DNA of 64,000 nt from Gyromitra esculenta (taxonomy: Eukaryota > Ascomycota > Pezizomycetes > Pezizales > Discinaceae): assembly GCA_038503075.1 (NCBI GenBank), contig JBCAML010000019.1, positions 62,001 to 126,000 on the forward strand, written 5' to 3'. A model generated the notes under the pieces. That model did no database searches, was not told the DNA's origin, and saw only the letters and a list, made by a program, of their open reading frames with translations. The position numbers were made by a program, and so were the translations under genes. Below, piece by piece: positions 33,696 to 45,336 of the stretch (position 1 is the stretch's first letter; each line of letters begins with the position of its first letter).

Positions 33696-35049
33696 TTCCG
33701 ATTGTAGGGATTTAATACGTGGTGTGTAAACTCTGGGATACGCAGTTGGTTTCAGCAAGCCTAGGAGTGACCGCTTCATGGCAGAGGGTTAGGAAGAGGT
33801 GGATAAGGAAGTTTACGAAGGTATTGAAGAATATTGACGTTAAAGATATTACTAGGAGGCTTTCTAATTGGTTATGCCTATGGAGTGAATGGATATGGAA
33901 TATACATATTTTAGACCATATACTTGACCTCCCAACAGTGAGATTAATGGCGACCTCCAGTATCAAGTTATGCATCGCCCCCAGGTTCAAGTATTAAGAG
34001 ATGGACAACGATATTAAATTATCCAAAACCTGCAGACGATTCAAGCATAAGTTCTGGTGACAAAATTAGCCACTGACGAAGGAAAATCTATTATTTTCAA
34101 GAGCACTAGGTGGAAACACGAATATGTTAGGATACGTATTGAGCGGGAACCTATATGTAATCCTGGATTGGACGCCCCCTTTCACGTAGGAATTTTCGCT
34201 CCACGCAGTACTACCTAATGCGAGGTCACTCAAACCAAGTCAGCTGTATCTGCCTACCCCACAGCAGAATCGAATAATTTGCCAAGTGATACTGTGTATC
34301 CAAATGGTTAATCCCTCCGAGTAAATTGAAACTTGATACCTAAATTTTAACGGAACAATCCAATCTAAGTATTAAAATTACTTCCTGAACTGTCGGTGTA
34401 TCGCTTCCAGTGGTACATGTGAATTATTGATCGTATTTTATCACTCAACACTAAGAAAGGTATTACCAAACCAGAACTCCCTACAACATATATTAACACT
34501 TAAGAGAAATATAAGTTTAACTACTGACATCGGATACGATATTCCCAGCCTCAGCTATGGCCCTAAGAGGACAAGGATGTGGAAGCTCTCCGAAATGTTT
34601 CTCTATAAATAACCTTCTGAAACCCCGCATCTGCTTCGTATTGAGTGAGTGCGAAGGTCCGGGATTGGCACCCGGCTGTGTGCTTGGTTTGGATGTGCCC
34701 AGTAGAAAATATGTTTCCGGGGCTGAGCTGGTGCTGTACGCAACACTGACAACGGTTGGATACGCCCAGGGGCACAAAGTGCAACACCATTTTGCCAGAA
34801 CCGCCATCAGCGGTATGTAAGATAATTTCCTTTGCGCTTCTACTTGTTGCGGGCTCAAAACCACCGAGAGGATATATGCTAACGCACAGAAGATTGTGCA
34901 AACTGGGATTTCTAGGGAGTTTAATTCGACGATGATAGGATCGACATTATTTTCTTGATTGAGGTGGAAAAGTGTACCATTTTCCCTACAGCGAATCCAC
35001 TATCTTTAGTTTGTAGCTATGCATAGAGGGAAATCTGCAAGGTCTATGC
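33696..35049. other. Intergenic, no gene seen
   Basis: AT-rich, with no recognisable coding sequence. The part around 34560-34880 is open in several frames on both strands and has the look of an old repeat fragment, but I could not assign it. Confidence 0.4.
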
Positions 35050-36242
35050 CTACCGGAAAGGAATGATTATTTTTTCCCAGAGGTCTGTCAGGTACCCCTT
35101 CTGCGCAGAAGAAAGAAGGGAACTTGTGTTTAACACGGTATATGCTTCCAAAACAGCATATATTCCCTCTTGCTTTAGCCCGTATGCGGCCGATACTAAA
35201 AAGTCGCAGTGGCCTGTCGGCGTGCTTGGTTCTTCGAAAGAGCGAATCCCATACGCTATCCTCCGCTGTGCCTCCGAAGCTAACGTCTGTCGATTGCCCG
35301 ATATCCAAGTGATGTCCTGACTCCATCCGGTAGCTGCTAACATCTTAACTGTCTCCGGTATTCGCTCCATCAAGCTTAGACAATTCAGACACGGATTCTT
35401 AAGCTTTATTGGTGTTTGGATTGGTCCAACTTCTGGAACATACTCGACAGCCCCAATCCTGCTTACGAGCATAGCAACAGATCGTATCTCCTCTGACCCC
35501 GTCTCTTTTACAACGCCTTTCGTTATTGCCAAAGGGAAACTCTCGCTGCAGTCTCCGTACTCATGGAAGCGCGGTATCGAGATAGGGGCTGGAATCTCCA
35601 GTGGCAAGGAAACGGGCGGTGGGGGTAGAGACGACGTAAAAGATGGTGGCTCAAGCGCGACGTCTGGAGGCGAAAACTGGATGACCGATTGTTTTGACAA
35701 AAATTGGTGGTTCGGCCTGGGAAGGAGATAGCTTGGTTCCTGAGGGTGATAGGCAGGAGGATCCCCGGCCGGCTGGGGTCCGTACGGCGACTCGTCGAGG
35801 AGAGTATCAATTAGGGCATTCTTAAACACGGGCAAGAGAGGTGGATAGTCGGTCACTAGTTGTGCAGGCGACTGAAGTGGAAAGGTAGGTAGTCCTTGGC
35901 TTAGTGTGTTTAGATGCGGTAATAATTGTGAATTAAGGTTTGCTATTTGTTGCGAAAGGTCTATGAGTTGCTCCGAAATTTCCATAATCCGTTGCGGAAA
36001 TTCCACAAGCTCTTGCGAAATGGCAACCATTTTTTGCGAAACTTCCATAATTTGTTGCGGGATGTCCACGATTAGAGTAGGCTTGAAGATGACAAACTTA
36101 AACCGAGTACCAGCAGAACAAACTGATGGAGGTTAGAATGACCACTCACGATATGTGAACCAAGTCTCCGTGGCACTGAGTATCGAACAACCAGTCGCGG
36201 ACTAAGATCGTCTAGTATATCGGAAGCCGAAATCGTATCCAT
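35050..36242 (-). CDS. Orphan 379-aa protein with amphipathic heptad N-terminus
   Basis: No family recognised. Two exons fit exactly: 36242-36150 (31 codons) and 36096-35050, joined across a 53-nt intron with GTGAGT donor, TTCTAAC branch site and TTTAAG acceptor. After residue 31, about 50 residues form a register of near-identical heptads (IMEVSQKMVAISQELV..., IMEISEQLIDLSQQIANLN). These are amphipathic and suited to a coiled coil or lipid contact. A Pro-rich disordered linker follows (residues about 95-215). The last 150 residues are mixed alpha/beta with a CLNC pair and RIAYGIRSFEEPSTPTGHCDFL. No signal peptide or transmembrane segment is seen. The intron and long clean frame argue that it is a real gene. 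Confidence 0.6.
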
Positions 36243-37394
36243 AGTTAATGCAGGTCCCAGACGCCCCAAATCGATTGGATTCGGATTGAAACTTGGAAAT
36301 ACGACAGGATGTAAATTGGCCTAAATACGTGCCGTGGGGGGTTCGCAAACGGAAAAGGTATTTTTCGGTAGATTCCAACGTGTAATCTTATGTGGATCGT
36401 GTTGATACAGGATTACAGACTGGAAAGTGTATAAAAGGTATATAACGGGGTAACTTCTGATTGATGTTCGCGGTTGACTTACTGGACCTAAAAGTATGGA
36501 TCGCGTAGCGCTGGCGGGGCGATATATATCTCGCACGTGATATTTCAGGCCCACCATCAACATCACGTGGCCAAACCATAACAATAATCATGCTATGTAG
36601 ACTAGTAATGAGGCCTCCCTCTGAATACTACTTTCATCAAAAAAGTGGCGAATCTATTTCTCATAGATTTGAGAGCTGGCTATTACAGCAGTTTTTCGAG
36701 TCCATCGCTGATTTGTCGATCACCGAACACGTACAGCCTAAACGCGTTGATAGGACCTTTCACCCATCATCACCCATCACTCGGTTACCTAGGCATTCAA
36801 TTTGTTGTAATATTGGAGACGAACGAGATCGATTGCGTGCTTCTCTCCAGGCTGGCAGCACGCCCCTGTCTATATACTAGTATAATAGGTCTCTAGAACC
36901 TCTTGGGTGCTCGTGGACTTAAACCTACGTCTCTCATTAATTTCCGTCTCCGAACCTTCCCCGAGAGCTCACCCGGAGGGCCTCCATATTAGGAAGATTC
37001 TCCAACACAATTGCAAGCAGATCATAAGTAACACTATAGTTACCATAGAGTTAGTTCGATTTAAATGTGCCGAGAAAGGTATTCTATATAAATCTATTAT
37101 ACGGCTGCCTTAATACGAACGAGGAATTGCTAACTGAGATAAAATTAAAAGGCTACCGATAACAATGAAGAATGAAAGGAAACGAATATCTAAGATCACT
37201 ACTAAAGGAGATACTGTAACATAAACAAGTGAACGATAAAGAAAAATGCCCTAATCAAGCAAAAAACAGACATATGAAACTCAATCGACTCTAGGTCTAG
37301 ATCTATCACTGTAAGCATAAGTACTCGTCCCACAATTGCGCTTTCCTATCTTCTATTCATGCGTGAAGTGCTACATGGAGTAGCCACCACTCGA
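36243..37394. other. Intergenic between two minus-strand genes
   Basis: No supported gene. It carries the 3' region of the transporter gene and the upstream region of the orphan gene. Confidence 0.5.
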
Positions 37395-39213
37395 CTAACG
37401 CTCCTCTCTAGGTTGAACGTCGCTTTGGCGATCAGAGAAAGGTAACATTGGTGCTTCCGATTTCTCCTCAGCCCGCTGCAGTCCTCTATCTTTGATAAAT
37501 ATGCAGCCTAGAAGACACACGCCAATCAGCGGAACAAAGAATATGAATACCGCACGAGAACCCGCCATGTATGCGTTTAGGATTCCTTCAAGCTGTGTTT
37601 CCGAAAGAGACGAAAGGTCAGGTACGCTATAGGTTGAAGAACGGATCTTTTCAGCGAACCCGATCGGTAAATTCGTTGGAATATGTTGTCTAAAGACGCT
37701 GGATAGAACTGCTGCTGATAGCGCAAGTCCAAAGGCTCCACCTAGCGAACGCATGAAATTCCGGATACTGATAACGACAGCTCTGTCCGCCTTCTGGGAG
37801 TGTGCCTGTGCGGCAACGATAGCTACGACAACGGTTCAGTGGTTTTACTAACCCCAAAGAGGAAAGAGTGTAATACTTGGCTGAAATACGCTTCCGGTAC
37901 CACATCCTTCAATAATAAGAATGATAACAATTACCGCCGGATGGGTTTTCCTATTGAACATGCACTTCATGCCCGTGCCCAGCGTCCAAAGGAAATAGCC
38001 CAGCCAAATCACTCCTCCATATCGCTTGGTCTTCGAGATATATAGTCCTGTTATAATCGACATTGTGCTCTGGGCGACAACAAGCGGGATGGTGAGGGCC
38101 GCTGCAGTTATTGCGTTCCATCCTCTCACATTTTGATAATAGATCGGCAGATAGTACAGTTCGCTATAATAAACAATGCCAAACAGAAAATTTTGTGTCA
38201 GAATCGCGGATACGGGTGTGATCCGGAATAAACGCACTAACTCATTAGCAATTACTACTGCGGGTAAGTTTTTCCACGGTGCTAGTGAATGGGCTTACAT
38301 GGTATAAGGGGAAGCCGTGCTGCTCTCCACTCGACGAGGAGGAACAAGAAGGAAGAAACACCTCCGATGGAAAGCATAGCGATCACCATCGGACTATTCC
38401 ATGCAAAATATGACCCTCCACCAGATATCGGGATAAGAAGAAAAATAATTCCCAAGGAGCTTAACCCGAGTCCATAGAAATCGATGTTTCTCACTTTTGC
38501 CAAAAAGTCTCCTTCCAGTGGATTAGGCGGGAGAATATAACCCGTAACAAGACCAGAGATTACCGTCAACGGACAAAGGAGCCAAAACAACCCACGCCAT
38601 GTGGACTTTTCGATAAAGCCAGCTGAAAGGAAAGGCCCTATAGCATTCCCAAGTCCCACACAAGCACCAAGTATACCTTGATACCTATTACAATTATTTA
38701 GCACGGGTATTACTGTACTCCAACAAGCTAGGTTGTTTCTTACTTTCCCCTATCTTCCAAAGTGACCACATCCGATACAATCATCATTGCGAGAGCAGCA
38801 ATGCCCCCGTTTCCGATACCCGCTAATCCTCGAAAGACATAAAACTGGGTCGCAGTTTGCGCAAAACCGCATAGAAGGTCTCCAATCGCTAACAGTCCTA
38901 ATGCTGTCAGAAAGACATTTTTTCGGCCGAATATATCACTTAGTCTTCCGTATAGCACTTGAAAGACGGTATTAGCTATAAGGGAGGAAGTCCCAGCCCA
39001 AGTAATAGTGTCGAGCGCATTAAGATCCTTTCCGATAGTCGGGAGGGCAACACCGATTGCATTTTGGTCGACGAATGAGATGAGCAGTGCGAAGGCAAGG
39101 CCGGAGAAAACGGTAATCAATTGCCCTCTCGGAAGTAAGTTTGTTTGGTCCTGAAGTTCTGGTTCTTTGGGTCTCTTGTGGCCATGGCTAGTTGAAAGGA
39201 TTTGCGACGCCAT
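37395..39213 (-). CDS. MFS transporter, DHA2 (14-TM) drug/H+ antiporter type, 547 aa
   Basis: Plasma-membrane (or vacuolar) proton-coupled exporter of small molecules. Four exons: 39213-38744, 38684-38299, 38236-37877 and 37822-37395. They total 1,644 nt (547 codons plus stop), with good GTAAG...AG sites and phase kept throughout. Motif A is complete at residues 89-98 (GRLSDIFGRK). Motif C of antiporters follows exon 1 (GACVGLGNAIGP). A cytosolic loop with PLEGDFLAKVRNIDFYGLGL and the FQP...AQAHSQKADRAVVISIRNFMRSLGGAFGLA segment are hallmarks of fungal DHA2 drug pumps. Hydrophobic helices fill the whole length, with short charged termini. No biosynthetic cluster surrounds it, so the substrate cannot be guessed. 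It appears fully functional. Confidence 0.9.
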
Positions 39214-41273
39214 AATTCACTAATAATCAACAAGCGCACTAACTAGCTTTCACAGAGAGAGTTAGCATGTCGAGCATGAGAACGACGATGGAAAGGGTAG
39301 ATATCAACCCACTTGAAGGAAATTCGCACATCTGGAGAATCAGCAAACAGAGACCGTCACTTCCATATGTACAAAAAGGATTTTCTCGTTTTTGCAAAGA
39401 ATTCCCAGAGATAAGCGTTGAAACTCTAGTTATCCGAGAACCCGAGAGATCCGAACATGGGTGCCGGGTCTAATATCCGAGTTAGTGCATCGGGGAACCG
39501 ACTGTGGCGACTAGCAAGGGCAACTTTCAATGTTTTTCGGGCCCTTCCCGAAACAAGGATTTCCTATGCAGATGACGAAATAGATGTGCTTTAATACACC
39601 GACAGGCCGAGTTGCCGGATCCATGCTGGTGCTCGTAACTGCGAGTGGCCCAAGTAACCAAGCAGTGTTTGAACAACGATATACCCCACGCGAGCAATTA
39701 TTAAGTTTTTCTATGGCTACCGTAAGAGGTTTTTCAAGCATCCAGTCCACCGCGCTTCGGGCGCAAAATGTTCAACTGTGAGATACAACCCACGCACGAC
39801 GCTTAAAGTGCCAAGGAAGGTCTGTGCCCAGCCAGTCGCAACTTCAAATGATTTCCCAACACTATATGGGCAGGCCTAAGCCGTCGAATTGGGCAGCCTG
39901 CTGAATATTAACATGCTTAGTATATGATTGACAGTGTGGTGGATACGCAATGCGGTATTTAAGCTATGGCGCTAATCAGCACAAACAAAGCCACAGCGTA
40001 GCCTTGAGTCTGTATTTTGAGTCACCGGAGACTGATATACTACACTCTCTACTTTGCAACCTCTAGGAAGCTGTTGTATCTTTCATTTTTGTACTGTCCG
40101 GTTTGATATCAATAGTGGTCTCGTTATATTCACGAGTGATTGACCATGATAGTTGGAGTGGTTAACTAGCATACCCAATTCGTTTTCTAGCATTAACTAG
40201 AGACTTTAGTGCCATGAACCAATGTAGCGTGAAGGCTTTCTATAAGGCTTAAGAAACGTTTTCGGAAGTGATCTAACCCATACATGAGGGGTTGGCTTTC
40301 AGCTACTTCGTATTCCAGAAATTAGGCTAGACAGAATAGAGATTTGTTTAACCTGGCGTAAAAAGTCGGCGACCAGCTGAGAACCGAGCCTCTGGGCAAA
40401 TATCCGCTGCAATTTCAAGGGTGCGTATATATCTTGTTTGGTTACGAGGGCGTGGGATATTATGCTGGTGACAATGCATAATGTGACTCACGAGCGAAGA
40501 AAATTGAGACAATCCGAGGCAAAGCAGGTATCTCCCAACAATTTTTCTTCCCAGTATTTCCAAGAGCATTTTGAGTTTGCTGTCTCGCGAGGCACTTCTA
40601 AAAAAGGGGGAAATATCAACCCTAATTAAGAATATTTGATCGCAAGCAGCAAAAGATTAGTATCCAATACTCGGTGAGGTATCCGTAATTCCTCAAACTT
40701 TAGAGTTAACTATCGTAAAACGATCCCGGAGCAATTCCAGAATACGTGCTCGAAACCACAACGGGCGATGCTAAGAAAGAACGTACAACCTCTCTACTGT
40801 TTGCAGCAAAGTGATAGACAAGATCATCTAGGGTTAGGTTAATTGCCAACGCTGTTACTAACATACATCTTCCGATTGGTTATGTTCATGCCGAGTTTCG
40901 CTTCGCCAAATGATGCAGCTAGTTAGGCCCGCAACGACTAATCTCTCATGAGGGAGACGACCTTACTCGCAAACTTCTTTAGGCGCACACTCGTCTAAAT
41001 CCAAAGATTCCACAGCTTGATTTTGATATTTGTCACTTAGAATACCCGGCAGCCGCGATGTATGCTCCGTACGTGCCTCATATGAAACTTGGTAATATTC
41101 TCCCAAGAGCCTCTCCTTACCCCTCGTCGTGAGTCTAGCCAGCTGATAGCCTTGCAATCGTGATATCTTTCCATCAATCTGAGTAGGCCAAGGGTCAGTT
41201 ATATCTAACTCCAATAAGCTTAGTTCAGCATATTTTATAGGTAGCAGATTGTCTAACCTATCTTAATCAACAG
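39214..41273. other. Intergenic, about 2 kb, no assigned gene
   Basis: Upstream of the transporter and upstream of the MACPF-like gene. The missing first exon(s) of the latter should lie in the right-hand part. An 83-codon minus-strand open frame at 40963-41214 has protein-like composition but no recognisable family, so I do not call it. Confidence 0.45.
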
Positions 41274-43234
41274 ATACAACTCGTATCTCCAAGAGACCTG
41301 CCTCGAGGGTGCCGTTGAAGTTTTGGAGCTTGTCGAATATGGTCAACAAAAACCCGCACCACCCCAACCCGCCGAAAGTACGCCAGACACCAAAATCCGT
41401 TGGGCCATTACCGATGATCAGAATCAGTTGGAAAACTTCAAGTTGTTATATATTCAAGCCGGTTTTAAGCGGCACTATGGCTAATAGCTAGGCAGAAACT
41501 CGATCGAATGGCAAGGCATCAGTCCTGGCGCTGTTATGAAGAACGGACTTCTCAGTTCTGGGATTGCTGCTTCGTATTTGGACAAAAACAAAGTGAGTGG
41601 GCCCCAAGGTTTCTGCGTCTAATCCGAATACGTACCAATAATTTTTAGTTGAAAGATAGTCATTGCCGTTCCCAATTCGATGTCTCTGTGTCGATTAAGC
41701 AACAACCTCGTGGTACCCACAAAGATTTCAGGTTTTGCCCCCTGAGCTCGGCCAGCGTTCCGAACAGGGCCATATATGGTGATTGCTTTATTTCTGGTAA
41801 GCGAAGCTCATTCTCCACTCCGCTCTCGTTCAAGATCTCTAATCGTTAGATACGTAGATTTTATCGAAGGCGGAGAATTTTACGGCAGTGTGTCGATGAA
41901 AGGAGGGAAAGAGAAAACTCCTGAAGAGGCTCAAGCCAGGTAGCTTATTTCCTATCAGAGCTTCTAGTGTGTTTGAGACCACCGCTCACATAAATAATTC
42001 CCCAAAGTGCCGATCTAGCATTGCGTATCGGGAGTTCTCACATCGGTGGAGAAATATCTGTAGCAACAAAAAAGATGTCCGAAATCATCGCTCGTTCAGT
42101 TTCCAGTATATCTGTTAAATTCAATGGCTGCGATGCCAAGGATATTAATCCCTGGACCCTCGATGGCTTGCAGCGTGCTGCGGAAACCTTCAGCGAGCAA
42201 GTAAAGAAGACGCCCTCAAAGACCCTGTAAGTACCTAAACCAATGTCTTCACCTTTCAAGAATCTCACGAAGACACCTAAACAGTGCCGTCCTCACACCT
42301 TATAAAAACATCCGTTGCTTCTACGAGTGTAATCTAGGCTTCACTCCCCTTGATTATAGCAAAAGCTCAGTCAAGGTATGCCCGCCACTAACCACAGATG
42401 ACCATACACTTGGCTGATATTCACAACTCTACAGACTAATCAGATGTTTGATACGTACTTGAAGTATGAAAAGCTGAAATTAGAACTCCAAAGACGTAAG
42501 CATGACCTGCAAGACATTTGCCGCATCAACCTCTAACAAAGTCCGCTACTCGATAGGTATTAAGGATGATCCAGTTGTCTGGGGCGGACTCGAGGCTCTA
42601 GAAGAAGCCGTAAGTAATTGTGACGAACAGTTAGACTGCATTCGCAAAAACGTAAGTCTCTAGTTCTGCATCACGGAGCCTACTTACACGAACTTTACAG
42701 GTTCATCTAGAAGCCACTGACCCTGAAGGGGTTTCTTCCCGCCACGTATACATTAGACCTTCTGATTTCGAACAAAAAATGATGGTACGCTTCCCCCACC
42801 GTTTTGCGTTCTCGTCACTAAAACAGAATCAGCCTGCCCAAGTTCCAGTCGATATGTACATTCGTGAATGTACTATTGGCCCCCATCGTATCGTTTTCGA
42901 CTTTTTTAGCATTGGCACAAGCACTTCGACAGCTGGGTGGGCGCACAGGAGCAAATTCAAAGTCTTCAAGTACCCAGCTCCACATACGATCAAGATATCG
43001 ATTGGCTTCCTTACCAACCCTGACAGAGCCATGGCTTTTTCGAAGCGAAACGAGTCGCATATTGGCGACGGTTGGGACATGAGTCTTCATTTTTATGTTT
43101 ATGACTCTTTACAACCAAACTCGGAGCTTATTGGCGTCAGCGATGCTCCAGATCCTTGGAGGTGTATGGTTGAAAAACACGTCAATAATAACCACGGCTG
43201 GACGCACAGGCTAGGATTCTGGGCCCCGCTCTAG
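41274..43234 (+). CDS. MACPF-like protein with unassigned C-terminal domain (5' end not found)
   Basis: Candidate member of the membrane-attack-complex/perforin fold family. The clue is the segment spanning 41780-41870: after splicing it reads Tyr-Gly-Asp-Cys-Phe, six residues, then Gly-Gly. This matches the family signature Y-G-[TS]-H-[FY]-x6-G-G except for Asp and Cys in place of Thr/Ser and His. Exons: from 41274 (join near 41470-41495 unclear), to 41592, 41649-41796, 41858-41939, 42019-42226, 42285-42375, 42436-42495, 42557-42651 and 42701-43234. Most have GTAAG-type donors and agree in phase. Downstream helical segments (WTLDGLQRAAE..., PLDYSKSS) fit the same fungal family as I remember it. 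The last about 170 residues are a separate, aromatic-rich beta domain I do not recognise. Fungal MACPF proteins can be pore-forming, but function here is unproven. No start codon or secretion signal could be placed. Confidence 0.5.
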
Positions 43235-45336
43235 TGCTCGGCTATTCTTTATTCACACAAGTTATCAAGTAGCCAAGATTGATCTTTTCATTACTGTATT
43301 TTTTCTTCCATTTTCGAGCTATAAATCACAGCTCATGTGTATGGATTACTCGAATCACGAAAATGCTTCACTGGTGACTTTACCATCCATAAATCAACGT
43401 ACCACAATCCACGGGTTGAATGTATCTATTGAATAAATAAATAATAGTAATAATAATCCATACATCAGCCACCCCGCAAACTCCGCGCCGAACGCCAACG
43501 CCCTAGTACTGAGTCTGTCATATGTTCATCCTACTTTCTTTCCCCGGAATTAGTAGTTGATGGTATAATTCCGCCCAAGTGATGCGCGAGGTATGAAATT
43601 TGGCGCCAAAGATTAAAGAAGGCGGGCACGGAAACCGAACACGCACTAAATTCAGTCACAATCCGTCACTCGCATCACCTACCCACTACATAGCACCATC
43701 CTGCTGGATTGCTGTTTGTTTGTTTGTTTGTTCATTCACTGGGTACATTCAATCCGTACCTAGGTTATGAAACTCTCCGCAGCACACTTAAACCAAAATC
43801 CAAAATCCACCCTCCTACTTTCGGCCCACTACACCATACCGCTGGACACATCACATCATATCCATAACCTTCTCGGGTCCACGTCTTCCGTCATACCAGT
43901 TCAGCTAAAGAGAGGCTTTAGCTACCTACCTACTATGCGAGGTCTGCCCGAGTCGGGCCGATCTACATATTCGACACCCAAACAAACCCCCCCTATAGCC
44001 CAGTTTACACGGCTTTATATATATAGACTTAATGCCCATGCTCGCAATTAGCTTTCCCTCCCCTCCCTCTCCCCCTTCTTCACCGTATAGCATAGATATA
44101 CGAACCTGTTTGTCATTCTCAACACATCTCCACCATCCTCCCCCCCGAGACTGGCCCTCCTACACGACAGCCCAAGCTAGTAATTCACGGTACGTATAGT
44201 TGTATCACGGTGGTTATATCAGTATACCAATATAACTATAGCTAGAGAAACGGAAAGGTCATGATCCCCTTCTGGGTAGCTAGTCTCTGCTGTGGGTTTA
44301 TTTAGGGGAGACAGCTTTTCAGAAGTGAGTGAGTGTGGGAAGGTACGTGTACGTATGAGACGCTGGAGTTGGTATACGTAGGATGAGTTATGTACGAGGA
44401 TAGGGGAGGGGGGTTGGGTTAGGTAGGAGATCTAGATTATGGATATAAATGTAAATATAAATATACTTAACTGTGTCCGGTTCCAACTTTACATAAAACG
44501 CTTCCACTACTTTCCTACCCCACGCACAGAACAGTACAGTATAGTACTCAATCTTACCCAGCGCGTCCCAGTCTCGCATCATCATGTTCACTACGTACGT
44601 TCGGTGTCAAAGCCTTGACGCATTTCAGTCACGGTGTATCAATCAATCAATCGACCAACCAACCAATCAATAAAATTACAAGAACCGTCCGCTCCAATTC
44701 TACTCTACCCATCCCATTCTACCCATCCCATTCTACCCTTCCCTACCCCTCCCCCTCCCCCATCTCCATCGCTATCCATCGTCCCAGCCCACAACATCAC
44801 TTCCTACACTACATCACTACCCAACCATCTTACCCCCTCTGAGCCTACACAGCATAATCAATGCACCAACGCACCAACGCACCCGCACTAACACTCAAAC
44901 ACTAAAGCCACCGCACTAAATCGGAAAATCCGCAGGCTTACGTACGATCCATAGATCAAATGAAACCGCGAATTTTATCATAAAAATTTCAGACCACCGA
45001 AAATCGAAATCAAAATCAAAATCAAAATCAAAAACCCAAATCCATTCACACTCCAACCCAGTTTCCTAACACGAAACAAAAAAAGATAACAAACCATCAA
45101 AAAAAAAAGAAAAAAAAAGACCCAACAAATGTCAATAGAGCAACAACAAAAAAAAAAGAGTCCCAAATTATATCCCAAAAGAAAACACTATAACGACACA
45201 CAAGAACCAAAGCCAAAGCACCAATCAGAAAAAAGCCAACCAAAGAAAAAAAAAAAAAACAGAACAAGCTAAACAAGCCAAACCAACCCCCAGAGTCAAA
45301 GTCAAAATCAAAAAACGCACACAAAAAATCTATACT
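43235..45336. other. Intergenic, simple-sequence-rich
   Basis: No supported gene. Contains (TTTG)n at 43715-43732, pyrimidine-rich tracts at 44050-44080 and 44700-44770, an AATCA-type run at 44640-44680, an (AATCAA)n-like run at 45003-45032, and A-rich tracts to 45330 before the regulator gene's stop codon. Confidence 0.55.

Noticed and set aside
34563..34901. 112-codon open frame with a GGFEPATSRSA segment
   Set aside because: Open on both strands, with no intron or family support. More likely a repeat fragment than a gene.
40963..41214. 83-codon minus-strand open frame
   Set aside because: Protein-like composition, but no homologue recognised, no splice context and no start-site support.
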